64,000 nucleotides of DNA from assembly GCF_020404745.1 (NCBI RefSeq), contig NZ_JAIZAP010000001.1, forward strand, positions 62,001-126,000. The letters are read 5' to 3'. The stretch comes from Aquibacillus saliphilus. Lineage in GTDB: Bacteria; Bacillota; Bacilli; Bacillales; Amphibacillaceae. Numbering within the stretch: position 1 is the stretch's first letter; every line of letters starts with the position of its first letter. The notes beneath the pieces are model-generated. The model did not search any database. It was not told the DNA's origin and saw only the letters and a list, made by a program, of their open reading frames with translations. The translations under genes were made by a program, and so were the position numbers. This document shows positions 52,809-61,789 of the stretch, piece by piece.

Positions 52809-54012
52809 ATTAGACGAAGATCGGTTAAAAAGTATGTTGAAGGATATGCCTGTTATGGAAGATGAACAGGATAAGGACAGAATTTTTAATCAGATTTTAC
52901 TAAAATTAGACGAAAATAACCAAAAGCGATCTAAAAAGAGGCCTATTTGGTTAGTTCCTTCTCTTGCATCTTTGGTGGTCATCTTTTTATTAGTGTTTCT
53001 ATTTCAAAGTTTGCCAAATGACTATATGTCGCAAAATAATGATATGTTGGGTAACTCAGAAGCTGAATATTCAACACAGGAAAGCGCTGATACTGGATTA
53101 TCAACTAATGATGGAGATGAAATCTCTACGTTCGATGAAGCAGGCTCAGAAGAGTCCAGTTCAGAGGAAGCAAAAGTGGAAGATAATATCAATTCTAGAA
53201 ATTTTGATAGGAATAGTAACATTGTTTATGATCAAAATTCAACTACAACGGTTATTTACAGCGCAGTAATGGACTATAATGCGAATTTTGTAATCCCTGT
53301 AACCTTTATTGATACATCTGGTTCAAATGAGTTAGAGAACTATTATAATAAAATTAACACATATATTGACGAAAATGCTTGGAATGTAACCCAGTTTCCA
53401 TTTGATGATATTAGCTTTGATATCAAAACTGAAGAAAATTTAGTGATTTTAGACTTTCCTGATAACTACCAATTCCCTGAAGGCAGTACTTATGCCAATT
53501 TGTTTGATAAGTTACTTTCAACGATGTTTGCTCCATATCAAATTAGTAATATTTTATTAGTACCCTATAATAGTAATGATGAAGACTTTGGAATGTATGG
53601 TAATATAGATGGTTTTACAGTCACTAAACAGGAGAATCAAAGTTATCGATTGTATCAGAGTGAAAGTGAAGACATGCTTGTACCGTCAATGTTGAATGAA
53701 TATGATAATGTTGAGGATGCATTGTGGGAAATGAAAACGAACGACCGGGATTTAAACTTACAAGCTTCCATACCTCAAAATATGGAATTTCTTATTGATA
53801 GAAATGGAGATCAATTAATTTTCACCAGTAACAATAAACTAGAACCGACTAGCCAGGACTCGATAAACATGCTAGAAGCGGTGCTAGTGACTGCCCGAAG
53901 TTTTGGATATTCATCGGTTCAATTTAACCTACCATTTGATGAGGCGTGGGGATATGATTTAACAGAGCCAATTCCTGTACCAATCGGAGTCAATCCTATA
54001 TATATTAACTAG
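52798..54012 (+). CDS. rsiX: Anti-sigma-X factor RsiX
   Basis: A 404-residue membrane protein with a short cytoplasmic N-terminus (MSRKLDEDRLKSMLKDMPVM...) that should bind SigX, one membrane helix at about 50-70, a Ser/Glu-rich linker (about 80-135) and a large outer domain. That domain resembles two copies of a GerMN-like or RsiX sensory module with repeated TVIYSAVMDYN/NFVIPVTFI and DLTEPIPVPIGVNP segments. It is somewhat longer than B. subtilis RsiX. GGAGGATG precedes the ATG inside sigX. Confidence 0.88.
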   Translation: MSRKLDEDRLKSMLKDMPVMEDEQDKDRIFNQILLKLDENNQKRSKKRPIWLVPSLASLVVIFLLVFLFQSLPNDYMSQNNDMLGNSEAEYSTQESADTGLSTNDGDEISTFDEAGSEESSSEEAKVEDNINSRNFDRNSNIVYDQNSTTTVIYSAVMDYNANFVIPVTFIDTSGSNELENYYNKINTYIDENAWNVTQFPFDDISFDIKTEENLVILDFPDNYQFPEGSTYANLFDKLLSTMFAPYQISNILLVPYNSNDEDFGMYGNIDGFTVTKQENQSYRLYQSESEDMLVPSMLNEYDNVEDALWEMKTNDRDLNLQASIPQNMEFLIDRNGDQLIFTSNNKLEPTSQDSINMLEAVLVTARSFGYSSVQFNLPFDEAWGYDLTEPIPVPIGVNPIYIN

Positions 54013-54013
54013 C

Positions 54014-54041
54014 AGATTCCTCTTACTTCAGGGGAATCTTT
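54014..54041 (+). terminator. Terminator after rsiX
   Basis: AGATTCCTC pairs with GGGGAATCT (one G-T) two bases past the stop, followed by TTTATAG. Confidence 0.7.
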
Positions 54042-54342
54042 ATAGTCGAAAATAAAGTGAGGTTTGGACATTTATCGCTGTGTAAGTTAAAACCTATAAT
54101 GGCTACATCCTTGCTTGGAATCTGTCAAACAAGTACAGCAATAGACAAACTAGTTTATATACCGCAATGAACTGGAGAGATAGTAAACCGCTGAATAGAC
54201 GCTGCGGTTTGAAGAGCGGTTTTGATAAAAATTCCCAAAAGGAATCCTCCTAGTTTTCAACTATGGATACAAGTTAATTTGAGTAGGAAAGAAATTAAGA
54301 ACATGTTAAAATTAAGTGAATTGTAGTATATAAAATAAAAAA
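54042..54342. other. Gene-free gap between rsiX and fer
   Basis: About 300 bases between the converging rsiX and fer genes. I find no open frame with a ribosome site. It holds a 7-bp hairpin, AAACCGC/GCGGTTT (54185-54210), followed by a second GCGGTTTTG copy, and a small ATTCC/GGAAT hairpin near 54231. Nothing else is recognised. Confidence 0.5.
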
Positions 54343-54373
54343 GCAAACCCGCTTATTAGCTAAGAGGGTTTGC
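54343..54373 (-). terminator. Terminator after fer
   Basis: GCAAACCC-CTTA pairs with TAAG-GGGTTTGC with one internal mismatch, followed on the minus strand by TTTTTTATTTT. It lies seven bases past the fer stop. Confidence 0.88.
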
Positions 54374-54380
54374 GAAATTT

Positions 54381-54665
<285 letters not shown>

Positions 54666-54790
54666 CTAAAACAATAATATATATTTCAAACATAATTGTC
54701 TATCTTGTATTGTAATGCTGTTATAGTTAGAATTCAATAAGTTTGTGCAGTTTTTAATTAGTCCATATTTTTTCTAAAGGGGTTTAGCAA

Positions 54791-55852
54791 GTGTTTACAT
54801 TACTTATACTCGATTGTATTGATAAATTTAAATGTGAAAGAAGTCTTTCAGCAATCTATCATTTACTAACAGGAAAACGTTCTTCTCAAACTTTACAAGA
54901 TGCATATAGCTATGGAATATCGAATTATTTTGGTATCTACAAGACTCTTGATCGAATCAAGTTTAATCGATATATTGATCAAATGCGAGAGAAAGGGCTT
55001 TTTGAAGGAGATGATGAGGAAGCAAGTCTTACTAGAAAAGGAATAGAATTGTTACATATCGAAAAGAACAAGGGTCAATTAAAAGATTTTAATGGATTAA
55101 AATACAATAGGATGACTTATTACTGTAACCAACGATTGACACTATTTATTCAAACGATAACTAATATAGAAACTGAAAATTATTCATTTATTGCTATTAA
55201 TGATAATAAAGACATTCAAACCTGGGTCAAAAATTTATTTATAAAAAACAAAAATGATTTACAAAAATGGTTAGAGGGTCTTTATACAGAGCTTTATATG
55301 TTCTTAAACGGTCTAGATGAGCTTGATGCAACAATCTTCGTTGATAGGCTTACTGGCAGTAAGAACATTGGCCTAAGCAAAGAGCAAATAGCAAAGAAAT
55401 ATAATTTAACTCATCATGATGTAGAGATTAAAATTGAATTAATCAGCCATAAACTTATCACTTTCATTAGAACAAATAAGCAGGAGGCTCCTCTTTTATC
55501 AATTTTCATAGAAGACTTAATCGAGCAGTTATTTATTACAGATTCAGCTGCAAAGACGTATCAATTATTGAGACGAGGTTATGACAATGAGCAAATTTCT
55601 AGTATTCGCCACCTGAAAATGAATACAATCCATGACCATATAGTAGAAATTGCCTATGTAGATTATAATTTTGATATAACAGAAATCGTTGCAAAGGAAG
55701 AAGTTGTCGAAATTTTGCGAAGTATTAGGAAGCTGAAAACTCGAAAGTTAAAAGTATTAAAAGAAAATTTGAATAACAAGTATAGCTTTTTCCAGATTAG
55801 ATTAGTTCTTGCAGTGGACCAAACCAAAACTTGGAAAGGGGGGTTAGATTGA
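54791..55852 (+). CDS. ypbB: Helix-turn-helix protein YpbB (RecQ partner)
   Basis: A 353-residue protein of the YpbB family, always found next to this recQ paralogue in bacilli. It opens with LILDCIDKFKCERSLSAIYHLLTGKRSSQT and ends in a helicase-RNaseD-like, HTH-type C-terminal region (TAKTYQLLRRGYDNEQISSIRHLKMNTIHDHIVEIAY). A role with RecQ in DNA repair is inferred from constant linkage. GTG start at 54791 with AAAGGGG upstream. It ends two bases before recQ. Confidence 0.85.
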   Translation: MFTLLILDCIDKFKCERSLSAIYHLLTGKRSSQTLQDAYSYGISNYFGIYKTLDRIKFNRYIDQMREKGLFEGDDEEASLTRKGIELLHIEKNKGQLKDFNGLKYNRMTYYCNQRLTLFIQTITNIETENYSFIAINDNKDIQTWVKNLFIKNKNDLQKWLEGLYTELYMFLNGLDELDATIFVDRLTGSKNIGLSKEQIAKKYNLTHHDVEIKIELISHKLITFIRTNKQEAPLLSIFIEDLIEQLFITDSAAKTYQLLRRGYDNEQISSIRHLKMNTIHDHIVEIAYVDYNFDITEIVAKEEVVEILRSIRKLKTRKLKVLKENLNNKYSFFQIRLVLAVDQTKTWKGGLD

Positions 55853-55853
55853 T

Positions 55854-57395
55854 TTGGATTATTTAGAAGGTAAACTAAGCCGTTTTTTTGGTTTTTCAAC
55901 ATTTCGAAATGGTCAAAAAGAAATTATCACTGACATATTAAAAGGAAGTAGCGTAATTGGTATTTTACCTACTGGATCGGGTAAATCGCTTTGCTATCAA
56001 CTTCCTGCACACTTGCTTGATGGTAGTGTGTTAGTAGTTTCACCGTTAATTTCATTAATGATAGATCAAGTCAAACAGTTAAAAGCTACTGGTTTTAAAG
56101 AGGTAATTGCAATAAATAGCTTTTTAAGTATGTCAAATAGAAATTATGCACTTACTAATTTAGCTAGCTACAAATTAATTTATGTATCTCCAGAAATGTT
56201 ACAGAATAAATTTTTCTTGCGATATCTAGATAAAGTGAAAGTCTCTTTATTCGTAGTCGACGAGGCACATTGTATTTCTCAGTGGGGGCATGAATTTAGA
56301 CCTGATTATTTGAAGCTGAATCATGCAATTAACCAAATAGGGAATCCAACGGTTCTTGCTCTTAGTGCTACTGCAACACCAGAGGTACAAATAGATATCG
56401 AGCAACAACTGGGCTTGAAAGAAGTGAAAAAGCATATCCACCCAATGGATCGAGATAATATTGCATTTATGGTCCAACGTTTTACACAATATCAAGAAAA
56501 AATAGCTTATGTAGTTGATGTTCTCAAAAAATTCAACGTTCCGACAATGATCTATTTTTCTAGTAGAAATACTACTGAAAAAGCAGCTGAAGAACTTTCG
56601 GTTAATCTTCCAAACCATCGAATAGCATATTACCACGGTGGAATGGAACAAGAGGATCGGATTTTAATACAACAACAGTTTATGAATAATCAGTTAGATG
56701 TTATTTGCTGTACTAGTGCCTTTGGAATGGGTATAAATAAGAAGGATATTCGTCTAGTTGTGCACTTTCATTTGCCTACACAAGTTGAATCCTTTATTCA
56801 AGAAGTCGGTCGAGCTGGACGAGATGGCCAAGCCTCTGCTAGCTTAGTACTAGTTGCGCCAAATGATGATCAATTGCCTAAAAGATTGATCGAAAATGAA
56901 CTACCTGATTATCAAACAGTTAATGATATTATTGATTTTTTATCTGCAAAAGAAAATGATAACTTCTCAATAAAAAGTGAGACAAAAATGTTAGATTATT
57001 TTAATTTAAACGAGACACAATGGAGATTTTTACTTTTTCAATTTGAAAAACATGGTATGATAAAAGAGAGTCGAATTATGGAAGAATTTAACGACTGGCA
57101 GATGTTGAAAAATCAACTATATAACTTAATCGTAACTAGGAATACATACAAGCAAAAAAAGTTGACTGAGCTTCTAAAGTGGGCAGACAACGAACATGTA
57201 TGTCGTCGCAAACTTTTGTTTTCCTCTTTCCAAGAAACATTGAGTCAACCATTATATGGTTGTTGTGATGTCTGTGACTTTTCGTTTTTAACGTGGGAAC
57301 CGCCAATAGTTGAACGGAATATTTCTATTCCTCCTAAAGGATGGGAAGAAACATTTAAACAATTAATGTTGCAAGGTGATTATCGTGAAGACTAA
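55854..57395 (+). CDS. recQ: ATP-dependent DNA helicase RecQ
   Basis: A 513-residue superfamily-2 helicase unwinding DNA 3' to 5'. Walker A is GILPTGSGKS (K44), the DEAH box is D136-EAH, with SATATPEV and the QEVGRAGRDG motif VI. A C-terminal zinc element (CRRKLLF...CCDVCD, about 445-485) closes the RecQ core. There is no HRDC domain, so it is the short type like B. subtilis RecQ (YpbC). TTG start at 55854, ten bases after GGGGGG, since no ATG is available nearby. It overlaps ypbD. Confidence 0.93.
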   Translation: MDYLEGKLSRFFGFSTFRNGQKEIITDILKGSSVIGILPTGSGKSLCYQLPAHLLDGSVLVVSPLISLMIDQVKQLKATGFKEVIAINSFLSMSNRNYALTNLASYKLIYVSPEMLQNKFFLRYLDKVKVSLFVVDEAHCISQWGHEFRPDYLKLNHAINQIGNPTVLALSATATPEVQIDIEQQLGLKEVKKHIHPMDRDNIAFMVQRFTQYQEKIAYVVDVLKKFNVPTMIYFSSRNTTEKAAEELSVNLPNHRIAYYHGGMEQEDRILIQQQFMNNQLDVICCTSAFGMGINKKDIRLVVHFHLPTQVESFIQEVGRAGRDGQASASLVLVAPNDDQLPKRLIENELPDYQTVNDIIDFLSAKENDNFSIKSETKMLDYFNLNETQWRFLLFQFEKHGMIKESRIMEEFNDWQMLKNQLYNLIVTRNTYKQKKLTELLKWADNEHVCRRKLLFSSFQETLSQPLYGCCDVCDFSFLTWEPPIVERNISIPPKGWEETFKQLMLQGDYRED

Positions 57396-57957
57396 ACAAG
57401 CTGATCTTATTCATAGATTAACCGATTATCAATTAAAGCAACAGCTTTTATTATCACAATTTTTTTTATTTGCGCTAAGCTTGTTATTAAGTCTGTTTCT
57501 TTTTGAAAAATTTAGTGTTTGGTTTACATTAGTTGAATGGAGTTTTACTGAGCTATTTTACTATGGAGTAGTACCTGGGGTTATTGTGGTAGTAATTGAT
57601 TTACTACTTATGTATAGTTTACCAAAAAAATTGTATGATGATGGGGGTATAAATGAAAAGATTTTCAAAAATCGTTCTGTACCTGATATTTTTGTCATCT
57701 CACTCATTGTTGCCTTATCCGAGGAAATGCTTTTTCGAGGTGTAATTCATACAGTTTTTGGATATTTTATCGCTAGCTTTTTATTTGCAATCGTTCATAT
57801 TAGATATTTAACCAAACCTGTTTTGTTAATTTCTATAGTGCTAGTTAGCTTTTATCTGGGTTATATGTATGAAATAACTAGTAATTTATTAGTGACGATA
57901 ATTGCTCATTTTATTATCGATTTTTTCCTAGCGTTGACTATTCGTTTGCAAAAATGA
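57385..57957 (+). CDS. ypbD: CPBP-family intramembrane protease YpbD
   Basis: A 190-residue membrane protein of the CPBP (Abi/CAAX protease-like) family with about six helices. The catalytic motifs are EEMLFRG (the EExxxR box), FAIVH (FxxxH) and AHFIIDF. Relatives in bacilli cleave anti-sigma factors such as RsiW (PrsW is a different family; YpbD itself has been reported to influence sigma-W signalling only weakly), so the substrate is open. GTG start at 57385 follows AAGGTGAT and overlaps the end of recQ by 11 bases. Confidence 0.85.
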   Translation: MKTKQADLIHRLTDYQLKQQLLLSQFFLFALSLLLSLFLFEKFSVWFTLVEWSFTELFYYGVVPGVIVVVIDLLLMYSLPKKLYDDGGINEKIFKNRSVPDIFVISLIVALSEEMLFRGVIHTVFGYFIASFLFAIVHIRYLTKPVLLISIVLVSFYLGYMYEITSNLLVTIIAHFIIDFFLALTIRLQK

Positions 57958-57973
57958 GGGGAGGGTTTGTTAA

Positions 57974-58618
57974 GTGACTAATGAAGAAAAATTAAAAGAC
58001 CAAGCCTATCAGCTTAGAAACAGAATTAATCAAGTTAGTGAAATAAATAATGACCCAAATACCATTGAAGAGGATTCAGAAGATGTTGATATTCTAAACT
58101 TACCTCCAAGAAGCCAAACACATATTAATAAGAAAACCAGTGTTAAATGGAAAATTAGTTTTCCTCTTATTCGGTTTTTATTTGTTCTTTTTATCCTAAT
58201 TGTATTTATGGTCTTAACTTACCATATATGGGGGGAAGAATTATTGCCATCATCTGTCTCGAAAGAATCTACCTCTCCTAATCCAGCTGGTGAAATGGTA
58301 AGAATAATAGATACAGATAAAAAGTCACCCCCCGTAACTGAAGAGCAGGCGATTCAAATTAATCCTCAAATTGGAAGTGATGAAGTTAATCAAACTAGCA
58401 CAGAATTTATCGGAACTGAAGAAACTATTCAGCCTGAAAAAACGGAAGTGACCTACTATCAGGTTAAACAGGGCGATACATTATTCCAAATTGCAATCAG
58501 TTTTTATGGTAGCAAAGAAGGAGAAAAGGTAATTATTGAAGCAAATAACCTTCAAGATAGAGAGGTCATAACTGGTCAGGAAATTCTCATTCCTAACAAT
58601 GAGTTAACCTTGAATTAG
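57974..58618 (+). CDS. ypbE: LysM-domain membrane protein YpbE
   Basis: A 214-residue single-pass protein: acidic cytoplasmic N-terminus, one membrane helix at about 67-87, a Pro/Ser/Glu-rich spacer, and a C-terminal LysM domain (YYQVKQGDTLFQIAISFYG...ILIPNNE) that should bind cell-wall glycan. It matches YpbE of B. subtilis in layout and place. GTG start with GAGGGG upstream. It ends the ypbB-recQ-ypbD-ypbE group; a perfect hairpin follows. Confidence 0.86.
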   Translation: MTNEEKLKDQAYQLRNRINQVSEINNDPNTIEEDSEDVDILNLPPRSQTHINKKTSVKWKISFPLIRFLFVLFILIVFMVLTYHIWGEELLPSSVSKESTSPNPAGEMVRIIDTDKKSPPVTEEQAIQINPQIGSDEVNQTSTEFIGTEETIQPEKTEVTYYQVKQGDTLFQIAISFYGSKEGEKVIIEANNLQDREVITGQEILIPNNELTLN

Positions 58619-58622
58619 AGAA

Positions 58623-58649
58623 GGGTTAGACTAAATTGAAGTCTAACCC
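58623..58649 (+). terminator. Hairpin after ypbE
   Basis: Perfect 10-bp stem, GGGTTAGACT with AGTCTAACCC, four bases past the ypbE stop. No long T run follows, so it may stop or only stabilise the transcript. Confidence 0.6.
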
Positions 58650-58652
58650 GAG

Positions 58653-58746
58653 TCAATTTCATAATTACAATATCATCATATCCAGACAACAAATAGTTGG
58701 GAAAGCTTTAATCCTTGATGGCGTTAAATAGGTATTATGAAATTGA
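58653..58746. repeat. MITE-like inverted element, copy 2
   Basis: Perfect 12-bp terminal inverted repeats TCAATTTCATAA/TTATGAAATTGA bound a 94-base element between the convergent ypbE and cotJC genes. The ends match those of the element at 24391-24500, and both contain TAGTTGGGA inside. The interior pairing is poorer than in copy 1. Confidence 0.55.
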
Positions 58747-58759
58747 TAACCCAAAAAAT

Positions 58760-59329
58760 TTAAAAGATAATCTTTTTATCACGATCATCCTTTAGTATTT
58801 CAGCGGCTTCTCTAAATCGTTGTGAGTGAACAATTTCTCTTTCTCTCAAAAATTTCAGACTATCATTTAATTCCGGGTCATCTGACATATTAATAATCCA
58901 TTGATATGTTGCTCTTGCTTTTTCTTCAGCAGCTATGTCTTCATAAATATCAGCAATTGGATCTCCCTTTGCTTGGATATATTCAGCCGTCCATGGGTTT
59001 CCTGCTGAATTGTGATAAAAAAGAGCACTGTCATGATTGACGTAATGAGGTGCCAATCCTGCTTCTTCTAGCATCTCTGGTGTTGCGTCTTTTGTTAGTT
59101 TGTAAATCATTGTTGCTATCATTTCAAGATGAGCAAATTCTTCGGTTCCAATATCATTTAATAATCCAATCACTTTGCCTGGAATTGTATACCGTTGATT
59201 GAGGTATCGTAGTGCTGCAGATAGTTCACCATCTGCACCACCATATTGTTCAATTAAATATTTAGCAAGTCGAGGATTACACTCTCTTACTTTTACCGGG
59301 TATTGCAGTTTTTTCTCATAGTACCACAT
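58760..59329 (-). CDS. cotJC: Spore coat protein CotJC (manganese-catalase-like)
   Basis: A 189-residue ferritin-like four-helix protein of the manganese catalase family found in the spore coat. Likely metal residues are in NDIGTEEFAHLEM and DIAAEEKARATYQW, and the C-terminal REREIVHSQRFREA. The conserved start is MWYYEKKLQYPVKV at 59329, behind GGAGGAA; a longer reading upstream to 59410 overlaps cotJB and has no ribosome site. It is the last gene of the minus-strand cotJABC operon. Confidence 0.94.
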   Translation of the reverse strand: MWYYEKKLQYPVKVRECNPRLAKYLIEQYGGADGELSAALRYLNQRYTIPGKVIGLLNDIGTEEFAHLEMIATMIYKLTKDATPEMLEEAGLAPHYVNHDSALFYHNSAGNPWTAEYIQAKGDPIADIYEDIAAEEKARATYQWIINMSDDPELNDSLKFLREREIVHSQRFREAAEILKDDRDKKIIF

Positions 59330-59345
59330 AGTAGGTTCCTCCCTT

Positions 59346-59615
59346 CTAGACTTGCCATGGCCATGGTTGATCATCCCAATTCCATGGATAGTTGGAATAG
59401 CTTCTGCCAAAGTGCATCAAAGGACCGAATTGTTTTTCAAATTGCTTTTTCATTTGTTTACTTTCCTGTGTGTGATGGTTAAATTGTTGAATTGCATCAT
59501 AATCTTGGGGATGAGTATCAAGATATAGATTTAATTCAACAATCACAAAATCAACAGCCTGGATTTGTTCTAGTAACTCGTAATATTCCGGCGGCATTGT
59601 TTTAGTTTTGCTCAT
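59346..59615 (-). CDS. cotJB: Spore coat protein CotJB
   Basis: An 89-residue protein with the CotJB pattern: PPEYYELLEQIQAVDFVIVELNLYLDTHPQDYDAI, followed by a Lys/Gln helix and a C-terminal aromatic tail (YPWNWDDQPWPWQV). It is a component of the spore coat together with CotJA and CotJC; its molecular role is unknown. Its start overlaps the cotJA stop by four bases and it lies 16 bases before cotJC. Confidence 0.93.
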   Translation of the reverse strand: MSKTKTMPPEYYELLEQIQAVDFVIVELNLYLDTHPQDYDAIQQFNHHTQESKQMKKQFEKQFGPLMHFGRSYSNYPWNWDDQPWPWQV

Positions 59616-59839
59616 TTCTGATCACCTCGGTAATCTTTATTTGGATAATCATCATATAAGGCTGGCCATAGTGTTCCTCGATATAATGCTTCTTTTGCAG
59701 TGTTAAATTGCGGTAAATTAGGAGGCTGAAATCCCATATATAGATTAGGGGGTGTCGAGTAACTTTTTTTTGTTATTGGTTGACAAGGATCTAAGGGACT
59801 GACATATGGATAGTAATATTTTGTATAGGTGGGGTGCAT
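59612..59839 (-). CDS. cotJA: Spore coat protein CotJA
   Basis: A 75-residue proline- and tyrosine-rich protein with the CotJA features SPLDPCQPITKKSYSTPPNLYMGFQPPNLPQF and GTLWPALYDDYP. First gene of the cotJABC operon, transcribed by sigma-E in the B. subtilis mother cell. AAAGGAGA precedes the ATG on the minus strand. A 20-bp palindrome lies 30 bases upstream of the start. Confidence 0.92.
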   Translation of the reverse strand: MHPTYTKYYYPYVSPLDPCQPITKKSYSTPPNLYMGFQPPNLPQFNTAKEALYRGTLWPALYDDYPNKDYRGDQK

Positions 59840-59868
59840 TAAAGATTCTCCTTTCTATGATAAAATAA

Positions 59869-59888
59869 ACATACATTCGAATGTATGT
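59869..59888. promoter_or_regulatory. 20-bp perfect palindrome before cotJA
   Basis: ACATACATTCGAATGTATGT is a perfect uninterrupted palindrome 30 bases upstream of cotJA. On the minus strand it includes CATACATT, close to the sigma-E -10 consensus CATACAnT, but I cannot find a good -35. It may be an operator or simply contain the promoter. Confidence 0.5.
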
Positions 59889-60115
59889 AAATTAAACTTG
59901 TCTCATTCTATTTTACTTGCAGGAATGTTTGATGAAATGTAGAAATAATATTTATCGCGTTGAATAATCGTCGATAATCAACCCCTGAACCATTAGAAAA
60001 TTAATGTTTCAGTAAGTGTTGTGCGGACGATAACAACCTGATAGGCTATTCTGCAGTGAGAAATAAATTTTCGCATCTGCAGAAAGTTTCACTTATGACG
60101 GGAGAGATGATGGAT

Positions 60116-60748
60116 ATGTTTGTTAGAAGTATAATGAAGTTAGATTATCGGTGTCATGTAGCTGCACCCAATGATTCATTAAAGGTCGTTCTAAACGAAA
60201 TGGTTAACCGTGACATACAAGCAATGCCAGTAGTAGAAGATGGATTTTTTAAAGGAATGGTTTCAAAACAAACCATTTACAAAGCTTTTTTCCATAGTAA
60301 TAAGACAAAAGACGAATTTCTAGCAAATCAAAAGGTAGAAGAAATTGTATCGAATCATGATTTATTTATAGGTGAGGATGAGGTTTTTGAAAAAACATTG
60401 ATAGCCTTTAAAGAGTTTCCAATTTTAGCTGTTGCTGATGACAATAAAAGATTCTTAGGAATTATAACTAGGTTTGATGTATTAGAGCAGATTCAAAGCG
60501 CTTTTGGTACTAAAAAGAATGGAATTAGAATTGCATTTACGTCGGAAGAATCTGCAGGACGGTTTTCACGACTTTCCGATATTATTAAACAAATGCATGT
60601 AAATATTATATCAATAGCAACGTTTGATGAAACGGATAAACTCGCCCGGAGGATTGTTCTCAAGATTGATAAAAGTGAAAATGTTGAAAAACTCGCGAAA
60701 AAACTTGAAAATTCAGGGTTTAGAGTCTTAGATATCAAAGAAGTTTAA
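60116..60748 (+). CDS. CBS-domain protein with C-terminal ACT-like domain
   Basis: A 210-residue protein with two CBS motifs (about 4-58 and 70-125; QAMPVVEDGFFKGMVSK and FPILAVADDNKRFLGIITRFD) and a C-terminal ACT-like part (about 135-210, GIRIAFTSEESAGRFSRLSDIIKQM). The layout equals AcuB, but the sequence is not obviously AcuB, and no acuA or acuC gene is near. CBS pairs usually sense adenine nucleotides, sometimes c-di-AMP. Start chosen at 60116 from the GGGAGAG site; other ATGs at 60107 and 60110 are too close. A terminator follows. Confidence 0.78.
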   Translation: MFVRSIMKLDYRCHVAAPNDSLKVVLNEMVNRDIQAMPVVEDGFFKGMVSKQTIYKAFFHSNKTKDEFLANQKVEEIVSNHDLFIGEDEVFEKTLIAFKEFPILAVADDNKRFLGIITRFDVLEQIQSAFGTKKNGIRIAFTSEESAGRFSRLSDIIKQMHVNIISIATFDETDKLARRIVLKIDKSENVEKLAKKLENSGFRVLDIKEV

Positions 60749-60754
60749 AAAGTG

Positions 60755-60795
60755 AATGGACACCCAAGAGCATTAAATGGTTGTCCATTTTTAAA
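60755..60795 (+). terminator. Terminator after the CBS-domain gene
   Basis: AATGGACACCC pairs with GGTTGTCCATT with one mismatch and is followed by TTTTTAAA. Confidence 0.7.
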
Positions 60796-60934
60796 TTCAT
60801 ATGTGATTATTGTTCCTTGATAATTTAAACTGAAGTATAATTTTTTTTTGGATGTTAATCATTTATGTTATGAACTGAATACAATTAATTAAACAACGTT
60901 TAGTAGTAGTGACATGAGAAAGGGAGAAACTTAG

Positions 60935-61699
60935 TTGATATTTTATATCACTATTCTGATAACATTACTCAGTCTAATTATTATATATATGGTTTTTAAG
61001 GCACACCATGATATTATTGACTACCGATCGATAAAGTTAAATGCGACAGATGAAGCACCCTCACCACTAAAAATCTTTTTTATTTCTGATGTTCACAGGC
61101 GGAGAATTAAAATTAAAACTCTGAACAATATTAAAGAAAGTTTTGACGTAGTTATTATTGGCGGTGACTTAGTGGAAAAAGGTGTACCAATGAAACGAGT
61201 TGAGGAAAATATCGTGCGCCTAAGGTTATTCGATGTTCCAATATATTTTATTTGGGGAAACAATGATTATGAAACAAAACATTCGGAACTTAGAACAGTT
61301 CTGTTAGATAATGGAGTTATTATTTTAAATAATGAAACTGCAACTATTGAAAAAGATAAGACCACATTTAATCTAATAGGAGTAGACTGTTGTCACATGG
61401 GTCATCCGAATATTCAACAAGGACTTGACAATGCATGGGGTAATTACACTATTTTACTTACCCATGATCCTCATTTCATATCCGAGTTAACCAAATCACA
61501 ATTTACTAAACTAGATCTTGTTTTAGCGGGACATACTCATGGGGGTCAAATTCGTATTTTAGGTTTTGGATTTTACACAAGTGGAGGATGTACAAGGCTA
61601 TTGAACACACCTATAATGGTAAGTGAAGGATATGGTTATACTAAATTACCTTTCAGGTTAGGGACAAATGCAGAGTGTCATGTGATTACTTTGCATTAA
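60935..61699 (+). CDS. ypbG: Calcineurin-like metallophosphoesterase YpbG
   Basis: A 254-residue protein with one N-terminal membrane helix (about 3-21) and a metallophosphoesterase domain. The metal motifs are in order: SDVH (D52, H54), GGDLVE, WGNND, LTHDPH and AGHTHGGQ. It is similar to YpbG of B. subtilis and to YaeI/YkuE phosphodiesterases that act on lipid headgroups, though no substrate is proven. TTG start at 60935 behind GGGAG. It lies upstream of ypbH as in B. subtilis. Confidence 0.87.
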   Translation: MIFYITILITLLSLIIIYMVFKAHHDIIDYRSIKLNATDEAPSPLKIFFISDVHRRRIKIKTLNNIKESFDVVIIGGDLVEKGVPMKRVEENIVRLRLFDVPIYFIWGNNDYETKHSELRTVLLDNGVIILNNETATIEKDKTTFNLIGVDCCHMGHPNIQQGLDNAWGNYTILLTHDPHFISELTKSQFTKLDLVLAGHTHGGQIRILGFGFYTSGGCTRLLNTPIMVSEGYGYTKLPFRLGTNAECHVITLH

Positions 61700-61789
61700 A
61701 CGAACCTAAATCTCAAAAAGTAGTTAACTTAAGCACTAATTCTACATACATTAATAATAACAAGAGGGCATTTCTAAGGGGGTAACCAA

